Assembly (NCBI RefSeq): GCF_019237615.1 | Contig: NZ_JAFAGT010000053.1 | Coordinates: 1 to 64,000 of the forward strand | Source: Roseateles sp. | GTDB lineage: Bacteria > Pseudomonadota > Gammaproteobacteria > Burkholderiales > Burkholderiaceae_C | DNA: 64,000 nucleotides | Direction of reading: 5' to 3' | Shown here: positions 1 through 6,872 of the stretch, one piece after another | Layout: each line of letters opens with the position of its first letter | Numbering within the stretch: position 1 is the first letter of the stretch | Notes under the pieces: model-generated | The model's input: the letters and a program-made list of their open reading frames with translations, nothing else | Databases searched by the model: none | Told to the model about the DNA's origin: nothing | Program-made: the position numbers and the translations under genes

Positions 1-324
1 CGCAAGCCCGGCGATGACGACACAGCGCCACCGGACAAGCACCAGCGCAAGGCAGGTGACTCCGAGCCGGTGGCGCAGTGGCGGGCGCGCATGGCCGGCG
101 ACGCGGCCAAGGCCGTGTACAGGCAGCGCGCGGCCACGGCCGAGTGCGTCAACGCGCTGGCGCGCAACCGGGGGCTGCAGCGCATGCCCGTGCGCGGGCT
201 GGGCAAGGTGCGCGCGGCGGCCTATCTATGGGCGCTGGCGCACAACCTGCTGCGCCTGGTCACGATCGCGCCGCAGATGCTGCTGGGCAGAGGTGCGTCC
301 GAAATGGCCGCGGCGGCGGCATAA
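1..324 (+). mobile_element. Transposase C-terminal fragment (IS1182-like, DDE type), cut by the window edge
   Basis: The frame is open from base 1 to a TAA stop at 322-324 and encodes the last 107 residues of a transposase. The segment WRARM...GDAAKAVYRQRAA, then ECVNALARNRGL, VRGLGKV and LWALAHNLLRL, matches the conserved C-terminal region of IS1182-type DDE transposases, which cut and paste their own element. The catalytic residues and the start lie left of the window, so it cannot be said whether the copy is intact. I could not define a terminal inverted repeat on the right-hand side. Family assignment is from remembered sequence pattern. Confidence 0.7.
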
Positions 325-477
325 GAGGCGTCCGAGGCGCACTTCGCGCCCCGAAGGCCCGCGGGGCGGCCCCTGTAGGCCCTGCGCCGACCCCGATCAC
401 CCGAATCCGCCAGCACATCGCGGGCAACTGCATCCCATGGCTCGCCGGCCACTCGGCTAACGGCAATCAAATGCTTC

Positions 478-680
478 TCAGGCTCTGAGGCTGGGGCTGA
501 AGATCAATTTCTCGGCCGCGACGCGTTGGACAAGGGTTTCTGGCGGGCGCTGGCCGGACTGCAATCCGAGCGCACGGCCGCCATCGCGCCGGCGGCGCGG
601 CGCTATCCACTGAAGAACAGCGTGGACTTGCGCCGGTGCGCGAGATCACCGAGCGGCGCGTCGAAAGTCAGCGCGACTGA
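478..680 (+). pseudogene. Possible remnant of an unrecognised gene, with a frameshift
   Basis: The 343 bases between the transposase tail and the lytic transglycosylase hold no intact gene. From about 478 one frame reads protein-like text (DQFLGRDALDKGFWRALAG, then LQSERTAAIAP and YPLKNSVDLR). Near 635 the sense seems to move to another frame ending PVREITERRVESQRD at a TGA at 678-680. A shift of one base would join the two into a natural-looking protein tail. The family is not recognised. The position beside a transposase fits a gene broken by insertion. It overlaps the end of the convergent lytic transglycosylase gene by about 13 bases. The evidence is weak. Confidence 0.3.
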
Positions 681-1651
681 ATCACTTGCATCGCGGCGCG
701 CACCCGCAGCAGCATCGGCGAGGCCGCCGTCACGCTGGCGTCGAAGGGATGCAGGCGCTGACCGCCCGTGGCGGCCATGATCTTGCGCACGTACATCCGC
801 GTCTCCGCATAGGGCGGCACGCCCAGATAGTGGTCCACCGCCTTCTCGCCGGCGTTGTAGCCGGCCAGGGCCAGCATCACGTCGCCCTCGAAGTAGGCCA
901 GCAGCCAGCGCAGATAGGCCATGCCGGCACGGATGTTCTGCGCCGGGTCGCGCAGCTTGGTGGCCTTGAAGCGCAGCGCAGTGTCAGGCAGCAGCTGCAT
1001 CAGCCCCTGGGCCTTCTTGGGCGATTCGGCCAGCGGGTCGAAGTTGGACTCGGTCGCCATCACGGCCAGCACCAGGGCCGGCGCGAGCTGATACTCGGGC
1101 GCGATCAGCTTCACGTAGTTGACGATGGCCGGCGGCGCCTGCGGCGGCAGGGGCAACATGGCCCACAGCGAGGTCGACGCGCGCGGCCCGCCCCCCCGCG
1201 CATCGGCGGCCACGGGCGGGTCGGTTTCCGGCGGGCGCAGGCAGGGCGGCGGGTCACCCAGCGGCGTGCCGCCCATGCGATCCAGCATGTTCTGCGCCTG
1301 CTGCATGCCCTGCTCGGCGGCGGCGGCGAACATATGGGCAGCCTCGGCATCGTTGCGCTGGATGCCGCGCGCATTGGTCAGCATCCAGCCCAGGCTGTAC
1401 TGGGCCTCGGCATCGCCGTAGCGCGATGCGCGGCAGTAGAGCCGGGCCGCCTCGACCTCGTCGCGCTTCACGCCGTCGCCATACTCCAGCGCCTTGGCCT
1501 CAAGGCGCCAGCGCTCAACCTGCGCCGGCACCACCGGGCCACGCTCGCCGGGCGGCATGGTGGGGCGGGGCAGTTGCTCCAGCGTCAGCGACGGCACCTG
1601 GGCGATGGCCGCCGAACCGGCACACAACAGGGGCAGCAGCAGGCGTCGCAA
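668..1651 (-). CDS. Lytic transglycosylase with Sel1-like repeats and SLT domain
   Basis: A 327-residue exported enzyme expected to cleave the MurNAc-GlcNAc bond of peptidoglycan in the periplasm. Residues 1-17 form a Sec signal peptide (MRRLLLPLLCAGSAAIA). Residues about 48-125 carry two Sel1-type repeats (ALEYGDGVKRDEVEAARLY and SLGWMLTNARGIQRNDAEA). Residues about 175-300 form the SLT domain. The catalytic glutamate is probably E201 in AVMATESNFDP, followed by the family motifs GLMQLLPDTA and ALAGYNAGEKAV. The gene stands alone on the minus strand with a divergent channel gene 66 bases away. The Sel1 plus SLT arrangement occurs in other proteobacteria; the partner of the Sel1 repeats is unknown. 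Confidence 0.85.
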   Translation of the reverse strand: MRRLLLPLLCAGSAAIAQVPSLTLEQLPRPTMPPGERGPVVPAQVERWRLEAKALEYGDGVKRDEVEAARLYCRASRYGDAEAQYSLGWMLTNARGIQRNDAEAAHMFAAAAEQGMQQAQNMLDRMGGTPLGDPPPCLRPPETDPPVAADARGGGPRASTSLWAMLPLPPQAPPAIVNYVKLIAPEYQLAPALVLAVMATESNFDPLAESPKKAQGLMQLLPDTALRFKATKLRDPAQNIRAGMAYLRWLLAYFEGDVMLALAGYNAGEKAVDHYLGVPPYAETRMYVRKIMAATGGQRLHPFDASVTAASPMLLRVRAAMQVIQSR

Positions 1652-1717
1652 GGGTCAGTCCGGAGGGAGACGTCGGTGACAGGAAGTCTAGACTGCCCCA
1701 AACAACTTCCACTCCCC

Positions 1718-2299
1718 ATGAACAAGTCCCGGCTCGAAGCTTTCAGCGATGGCGTGATCGCCATCATCATCACCATCATGGTGCTGGAGATGAAAGTCCC
1801 CCACGGCAGCGACTGGGAGGCGGTGAAGCCGCTGTGGCCGGTGCTGCTGTCCTACGTGCTGAGCTTCATCTACGTGGGCATCTACTGGAACAACCACCAC
1901 CATCTGCTGCATGCGGTGCACAAGATCAACGGCAGCGTGCTGTGGCCCAACCTGCACCTGCTGTTCTGGCTGTCGCTGCTGCCGTTCGCCACGGGCTGGA
2001 TGGGCGAGAACCATTTCGCGCCGCTGCCCGTGGCCGTCTACGGCGGCATCCTCGTCATGGCCGCGCTGGCCTGGGCGCTGCTGCAGCGCACGCTGACCTG
2101 CATCCCTGGCAACAACACCGCCCTTGCCCGGGCGCTGGGCAAGGACTGGAAGGGCAAGCTGTCGCCGGTCGTCTACACCGCGTCCATCGTGCTGGCCTTC
2201 GTGCACGTGGGCCTGTCGCTGGCCGGCTACGCCCTCGTCGCGCTGTTGTGGCTGATCCCGGATCGGCGCATCGAAAAACACCTCAACCCCGCGGAGTGA
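1718..2299 (+). CDS. TMEM175-family (DUF1211) potassium channel-like membrane protein
   Basis: A 193-residue integral membrane protein with about six hydrophobic segments. The first helix carries the TMEM175 signature RLEAFSDGVIAIIITIMVLE, where the FSDG motif with its conserved Arg and Asp is the family hallmark. One such six-helix unit is the usual size of bacterial TMEM175 proteins, which assemble as tetramers and conduct potassium. The start at 1718 was chosen because the signature begins only nine residues later. A 10-base palindrome AGTCTAGACT lies at 1685-1694, 24 bases upstream, and could contain the -10 element. The next gene starts 2 bases after the stop. Function is inferred from the family. 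Confidence 0.8.
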   Translation: MNKSRLEAFSDGVIAIIITIMVLEMKVPHGSDWEAVKPLWPVLLSYVLSFIYVGIYWNNHHHLLHAVHKINGSVLWPNLHLLFWLSLLPFATGWMGENHFAPLPVAVYGGILVMAALAWALLQRTLTCIPGNNTALARALGKDWKGKLSPVVYTASIVLAFVHVGLSLAGYALVALLWLIPDRRIEKHLNPAE

Positions 2300-2301
2300 C
2301 C

Positions 2302-2898
2302 ATGCCCACGCTCGACCCGCGCATCGACGCCTACCTGGCCGGCGTGCCGACGTTCGCGCTGCCCATCCTCGAGCGGCTGCGCGAGGACGTGCACGCCGCC
2401 TGCCCTGAGGTCGTCGAGACCATCAAGTGGAGCCGGCCCCACTTCATGCTGGACGGCAAGCTGCTGTGCGGCATGTCGGCCTTCAAGGCGCATTGCGCTT
2501 TCAGCTTCTGGGAGCGCGAGGGCGCGGGCGAAGGCAAGGGCGGCGCGATGGGCGACTTCGGCCGCATCGCAAGCCTGGCCGACCTGCCGCCACGCACCGA
2601 GCTGCGCCGGCAGGTCAAGGCCGCCGCCGCGCTGTTGCGGGCGGGCGCGCCGCGGGCGCAGAAGCCCGGCCGCGAACCGCGCGCCCGGCTGGAGATGCCC
2701 GCCGACTTCGCCGCGGCCCTCGCCAAGGTCGAGGCCGCCGAGCGGCACTACGACGCATTCCCGCCCAGCAAACAGCGCGACTATCTGGAATGGGTGCTGG
2801 AGGCCAAGCGCGAGGACACGCGCGCCAAGCGCATTACCCAGGCCGTGGAATGGCTGGCCGAGGGCAAGTCGCGCAACTGGAAGTACGAGAACTGCTAA
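2302..2898 (+). CDS. DUF1801/YdeI-like protein
   Basis: A 198-residue soluble protein without signal peptide or membrane segment. The N-terminal half resembles DUF1801 (ILERLREDVHAACPEVVETIKW, then MLDGKLLCGMSAFKAHCAFSFW). The C-terminal part looks like the short YdeI/OmpD-associated helical domain (AALAKVEAAERHYDAFPPS and YLEWVLEAKREDTRAKRI). Proteins of this group resemble the iron-chaperone fold and may bind small ligands, but the biochemical role is unsettled. The gene lies 2 bases after the TMEM175 gene, suggesting co-transcription, and its stop overlaps the stop of the convergent ABC ATPase gene by 4 bases. Confidence 0.75.
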   Translation: MPTLDPRIDAYLAGVPTFALPILERLREDVHAACPEVVETIKWSRPHFMLDGKLLCGMSAFKAHCAFSFWEREGAGEGKGGAMGDFGRIASLADLPPRTELRRQVKAAAALLRAGAPRAQKPGREPRARLEMPADFAAALAKVEAAERHYDAFPPSKQRDYLEWVLEAKREDTRAKRITQAVEWLAEGKSRNWKYENC

Positions 2899-3986
2899 AG
2901 GCGCTCGCCCGTCTCTGCGTCGAACACCAGCAGCGCGGATTCCGGCAGCCGCAGCGTCACCACGTCTCCCGGCTGCAGCGCCGGCCAGCCTGCGCAGCGC
3001 CAATGCAGGCGCTGCTCGCCCAGCTGCAGCTGCACTAGGCTGTCCACGCCAGTGGGCTCCACCAGCAGCACCGGTGCCTGCAGAGACAGGCCGGCCCCCC
3101 CCTCCCCCAGCGACTCCGCCCGCCAGCCCAGCAGCAGCGGCCGGCCCAGCAGGCGCTCGCGGCGCGGCAGCGTCTCGGGCCGCCAGCCCAGGGCGCCCGC
3201 GCCCTGCAGCGTCAGTGTGAACTCGCCCTCGGGCTCCAGCCGCGCCGGCAGCAGGTTCAGCGCCGGGCTGGACAGGAACTGCGCGACGAAGAGGTTGGCC
3301 GGCTGTTGGTAGACCTGCTGTGGCGTGCCGACCTGCTGCAGCCGGCCCGCCTTCAGCACCGCAATGCGCTGGCCCAGCGTCATCGCCTCGGTCTGGTCGT
3401 GCGTCACGTAGATGGCGCTGCGGCCCACGCGCTGGTGCAGCAGCTTGATCTCGCCGCGCATCTCGGCGCGCAGCTGGGCGTCGAGGTTGGACAACGGCTC
3501 GTCGAACAGGAACAGCCGCGGCTGGCGTGCCAGCGCCCGCCCCATGGCCACGCGCTGGCGCTGGCCGCCGGAGAGCTGGGCCGGGCGGCGCTGCAGCAGC
3601 GCCTGCAGCTGCAGCATGCGCGCCACCTCCTGCACGCGGGCGTCGCGCCGCGCGCGCGGCCAGCCCTGCATCTCCAGGCCGAAGCCGATGTTCTCGGCGA
3701 CGCTCATGTGCGGATACAAGGCGTAGTTCTGGAACACCATTGCGATGTCGCGCTCGCGCGGGCTCAGGCCCTCGATGCGCCGGCCGTCCAAGTGGATCTC
3801 GCCCGCGTCCTGCGCCTGCAGGCCGGCCACCACGCCCAGCAGCGACGACTTGCCGCAGCCCGAGGGGCCCACGAGGATGAGCATCTCGCCCGGATCCAGC
3901 GACAGGCTCACGTCGTCCAGGATGGTCTGGCGCCCCACGCGCCGCGTGAGGCCGTCAATGCGCAACCCCGTTGCTTCTTCAGTCAT
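2895..3986 (-). CDS. Sugar ABC transporter ATP-binding protein (CUT1, UgpC/MalK-like)
   Basis: A 363-residue ATPase energising a carbohydrate importer of the CUT1 type. Walker A is GPSGCGKSS at 40-48, the signature LSGGQRQ at 138-144, Walker B LFLFDEP at 158-164, the D-loop SNLD follows, and the switch histidine is H196 in YVTHD. Residues after about 235 form the OB-type regulatory domain typical of MalK/UgpC. The start ATG at 3984-3986 lies 3 bases after the upstream permease stop. This is the last gene of the five-gene operon beginning with the GH20 hexosaminidase, so the cargo is probably an amino-sugar oligosaccharide. MalK-type proteins are often shared among several importers. Confidence 0.9.
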   Translation of the reverse strand: MTEEATGLRIDGLTRRVGRQTILDDVSLSLDPGEMLILVGPSGCGKSSLLGVVAGLQAQDAGEIHLDGRRIEGLSPRERDIAMVFQNYALYPHMSVAENIGFGLEMQGWPRARRDARVQEVARMLQLQALLQRRPAQLSGGQRQRVAMGRALARQPRLFLFDEPLSNLDAQLRAEMRGEIKLLHQRVGRSAIYVTHDQTEAMTLGQRIAVLKAGRLQQVGTPQQVYQQPANLFVAQFLSSPALNLLPARLEPEGEFTLTLQGAGALGWRPETLPRRERLLGRPLLLGWRAESLGEGGAGLSLQAPVLLVEPTGVDSLVQLQLGEQRLHWRCAGWPALQPGDVVTLRLPESALLVFDAETGERL

Positions 3987-3988
3987 CT

Positions 3989-4798
3989 CTAACCCTTGAC
4001 GGCGCCCGCCACCAGGCCCCGCGTGAAATGCCGCCCGGCCAGCAGGTAGACCAGCAGCGTCGGCGCCGCCGCCAGCAGCGCCGCGGCCATCTCCAGGGGA
4101 TAGGCACGCGCGCCGGTCTCGGTCTGGGCGCTGAGCTGGGCCAGCGCCGCGGTGATGGGCCGCGCGTCCTCGGGCCCGAAGACCAGTCCGAACAGGTACT
4201 CGTTCCAGATCGTCGTGAACTGCAGGATGAGCACGACGACGAAGATGGGCCGGGACAGCGGCAGCACCACGCGCCACAGCAGCCGCCAGAAGCCCGCGCC
4301 GTCCAGCCGCGCGGCCTGCAGCAGCTCGTCCGGGAAGGAGAGGAAGTGGTTGCGAAAAAACAGCGCCAGCGGCAGGCTGTAGATGACGTGGATGGCGATC
4401 AGCAGGCCCAGCGAGCGGTCCAGCCCGAGGCGCGCCATCGTGATGGCTAGCGGCAGCAGGTAGACCTTGATGGGCAGGAAGAAGGCCAGCACCAGCAACA
4501 GCCCCACCCAGCGTTCGCCGCGGAAGCGGTACTTGCACAGCACAAAGCCATTGACGGCCGCGAGCAGAGCCGACAGGAGCACGGCCGGCAGCGCCAGCAT
4601 CAGGCTGATGCCGAAGCTGCCCGACAGCCTGGCCCACGCTTCACGCCAGGCCGCGAAACCGGGCTCGCGCGGCAGCGCCAGGAAGCCCAGCTGCGCCTCG
4701 GCCGTACCCTTGAGGCTGTTCATCAGCATCAGGAGCAGCGGCAGGGCGATGACCACCACGGCCAACGCCGCCAGCAGATAGAGCGAGGTCCGCTTCAT
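3989..4798 (-). CDS. Sugar ABC transporter permease (MalG/UgpE-like)
   Basis: A 269-residue inner-membrane permease with six predicted helices. It carries the EAA-type cytoplasmic loop that docks on the ATPase (AARLDGAGFWRLLWRVVLPL). The N-terminal helix begins directly after the start (TSLYLLAALAVVVIALPLLL), and the C-terminus ends in HFTRGLVAGAVKG, a typical MalG-like tail. The start overlaps the end of the companion permease by 4 bases (ATGA), showing translational coupling. Together with that permease it forms the channel of the importer. Confidence 0.9.
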   Translation of the reverse strand: MKRTSLYLLAALAVVVIALPLLLMLMNSLKGTAEAQLGFLALPREPGFAAWREAWARLSGSFGISLMLALPAVLLSALLAAVNGFVLCKYRFRGERWVGLLLVLAFFLPIKVYLLPLAITMARLGLDRSLGLLIAIHVIYSLPLALFFRNHFLSFPDELLQAARLDGAGFWRLLWRVVLPLSRPIFVVVLILQFTTIWNEYLFGLVFGPEDARPITAALAQLSAQTETGARAYPLEMAAALLAAAPTLLVYLLAGRHFTRGLVAGAVKG

Positions 4799-5661
4799 GC
4801 CGCGGACCTCCGGCGCGAGCGCACCACCGCATAGGGCAGCGCGACGGACAGCACCATCATCACCAGCACCATCGCGCTGGCCGCGCCCAGGCCCAGGCGG
4901 CTGCGCTCGAAGGCCATCTGGAACATGTAGAACGCCGGCAGCTCGCTGGACTGGCCCGGGCCGCCCTCGGTCAACACGACGACCAGGTCGAAGGTCTTGA
5001 TCGCGGCTGGCAGCAGCACCAGCAGCGCCGAGGCGAGGCTGGGCCCCAGCTGCGGCAGGATGACGCGACGCAGCAGCTTCCAGCCCCGGGCGCCATCCAG
5101 CCGCGCGGCCTGCAGCATGGACTCGTCGATGCCGCGCAGGCCCGCCAGGAACAGGGCCATGACGAAGCCGCTGATCTGCCACACGGCGGCCACCACCAGC
5201 GCGTAGACGGCCATGTCCTCCTGCGCCAGCCAGTCCCAGCGGAAGCCCGTCCAGCCCCAGCCGCGCACGGCCTCGGCGAGGCCTTGCTCGGGGTCCATCA
5301 GCCAGCGCCAGGCGCTGCCGGTGACGACCATGGACAGCGCCATCGGGTGCAGCCACACCCAGCGCAGCAGGCCCTCGCCGCGCAGCTGCTGGTCCAGCAG
5401 CAGTGCCAGGCCCAGGCCGATCAGCAGCGGCAGCACGACCAGCCCCAAGCCGAAGCGCAGCAGGTTCCACAGCGCGGCCTGCCAACGCGGGTCCAGCAGC
5501 AGGCGCTCGTACTGCTGCAGGCCGACGAACTCGGAGCTCGGCAGCAGGTTGGAGCGCGTCAGCGACAGCCAGCCCGTCCACAGCAGGAAGCCGTAGAAGA
5601 ACACGGCGCCGATCAGCAGCAGCGGGATCAGGCAGGCCAGCGCGGTGCGTCTTTCGCTCAC
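4795..5661 (-). CDS. Sugar ABC transporter permease (MalF/UgpA-like)
   Basis: A 288-residue inner-membrane permease, the first of the pair. It shows about six membrane helices, the first at residues 9-28 (ACLIPLLLIGAVFFYGFLL), and an EAA-type loop (AARLDGARGWKLLRRVILPQ) that contacts the ATPase. I chose the GTG at 5659-5661 as start because it lies just after the stop of the upstream binding-protein gene and puts the first helix nine residues from the N-terminus; no ATG is available nearby. The family is the CUT1 permeases for oligosaccharides and glycerol phosphate. Operon position suggests amino-sugar substrates. Confidence 0.88.
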   Translation of the reverse strand: MSERRTALACLIPLLLIGAVFFYGFLLWTGWLSLTRSNLLPSSEFVGLQQYERLLLDPRWQAALWNLLRFGLGLVVLPLLIGLGLALLLDQQLRGEGLLRWVWLHPMALSMVVTGSAWRWLMDPEQGLAEAVRGWGWTGFRWDWLAQEDMAVYALVVAAVWQISGFVMALFLAGLRGIDESMLQAARLDGARGWKLLRRVILPQLGPSLASALLVLLPAAIKTFDLVVVLTEGGPGQSSELPAFYMFQMAFERSRLGLGAASAMVLVMMVLSVALPYAVVRSRRRSAA

Positions 5662-5663
5662 GA

Positions 5664-6872
5664 TCAGTCCCTCTGCCTCAAGGCCTGCGCCAGCCGCGTC
5701 TGCGCCTGCGCCGCCGTCATGCGCTCGCTGGCCCAGTAGGCCGACAGCGCGTCCTTGAGGCCGCCATAGGCGCTCTCGCCCAGGCGTGCACTCAGGGCCA
5801 ACACCAGTTCGCCGCGCGCCTCGCCGGCACGGAAGTCCGCCGCCGAGCGCTGGGCACAGGCGTTGAATCCGGACAGGTCCGCGTCGCGCCGCACCGGGAT
5901 GCCGCCCTTGAGCCGCGCCAGCTGCGCCGAGGTCTCGGGCTGCAGCAGCAGGCCGGCCAGGCGCTGCTGGGCGCCCAGCCGCGCTGGCTGGGCGAAGAAC
6001 ACCAGCCGGTCGAACTCGAAGTAATGCAGGCCGCCGTTGCCGGGTGCCGCCGTGCAGTCGTAGTCCACGCCGGGCTGCCAGCCAGCCTTCCGGAACTCGC
6101 CGTTGGCCCAGTCGCCGGTGAACTGGAACACGGCGCGCCCTTGCAGCAGCAGCGCGGTCGCACCGGCCCAGTCGCGGCTGACCTGGCCGGCGTCGGTGTA
6201 GCTCTTGAGCGAGCGGAACTCCTGCAGCAGCGCGGCCATGCGCTCGCCAGCCAACAGGGCCGGGTCGGCCTGCACGACGGCACGCTCGAAAAAGTCCCGC
6301 CCCGCGCGGCCCAACACGACGGCGACGAACAGGCTGAGCTTCTGCCCCGCCGAACTGCCCATGGCCAGCGGCAGCAGGCCTGCGCCGCGCAGCCGAGCGG
6401 CGGTGCGGTGAAATTCGTCCCAGTCCTGCGGCACGGCCAGGCCATGGGCACGCAGCAGGCGCAGGTTGCTCCACAGCGTGTTGAGGCGGTGCACGTTCAG
6501 CGGCACGGCGGCCGGCTTGCCCGCATGCCGCAGCTCGGCCGCCACCGCATGCGGCAGCGCGGCGAACTGCACGTTGACCGCACCGCCAAGGTCGGCAAGC
6601 GGCACGGCCTCGGCCCAGATGCGCAGCGGCTTGTCGGTCTGCGCCAGCGTAGGCGGGTGGCCGGACAGGAAGCGGGCCTTCAGCAGCGTGTTGGCGTTGG
6701 ACGCGCCAGCCACGGCCGTCGCCTTCAGGTCCACGCCGCCGCGGCGGGCGGCGGCGGCCAGCTCGCCGACCATGGCGGCCTCGCTGCCCGAGGTCCAGGC
6801 ATGCAGCAGCTCCAGGTCGGCGGCCCGCGCGCCGCCGACCAGCAGCAGCGCGATGACGGCGAGGCGCCTCAT
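5664..6872 (-). CDS. Extracellular sugar-binding protein of the CUT1 ABC importer
   Basis: A 402-residue periplasmic solute-binding protein (family 1). Residues 1-18 are a signal peptide ending ARA, and the mature chain begins with the typical DLELLHAWTSGSE, similar to glucose- and oligosaccharide-binding proteins of this class. Later conserved pieces include PLNVHRLNTLW, FQFTGDWANGEF and KGGIPVRRDADL. The start ATG overlaps the last bases of the hexosaminidase gene by 4. Its position next to a GH20 enzyme makes GlcNAc, chitobiose or a related amino sugar the likely ligand, but the binding residues cannot be read from sequence alone. Confidence 0.88.
   Translation of the reverse strand: MRRLAVIALLLVGGARAADLELLHAWTSGSEAAMVGELAAAARRGGVDLKATAVAGASNANTLLKARFLSGHPPTLAQTDKPLRIWAEAVPLADLGGAVNVQFAALPHAVAAELRHAGKPAAVPLNVHRLNTLWSNLRLLRAHGLAVPQDWDEFHRTAARLRGAGLLPLAMGSSAGQKLSLFVAVVLGRAGRDFFERAVVQADPALLAGERMAALLQEFRSLKSYTDAGQVSRDWAGATALLLQGRAVFQFTGDWANGEFRKAGWQPGVDYDCTAAPGNGGLHYFEFDRLVFFAQPARLGAQQRLAGLLLQPETSAQLARLKGGIPVRRDADLSGFNACAQRSAADFRAGEARGELVLALSARLGESAYGGLKDALSAYWASERMTAAQAQTRLAQALRQRD

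Noticed and set aside
686-1717. Long plus-strand open frame before the TMEM175 gene
   Set aside because: It lies antisense to the lytic transglycosylase gene and has the composition of a shadow frame; only its last part (from 1718) is a real gene.
1758-1785. A run of CATCATCATCACCATCATC that reads as six histidines in one frame, like a cloning tag
   Set aside because: In the real frame it encodes Ile-Ile-Ile-Thr-Ile-Met of the first TMEM175 helix next to FSDG, so it is natural coding sequence, not a vector tag.
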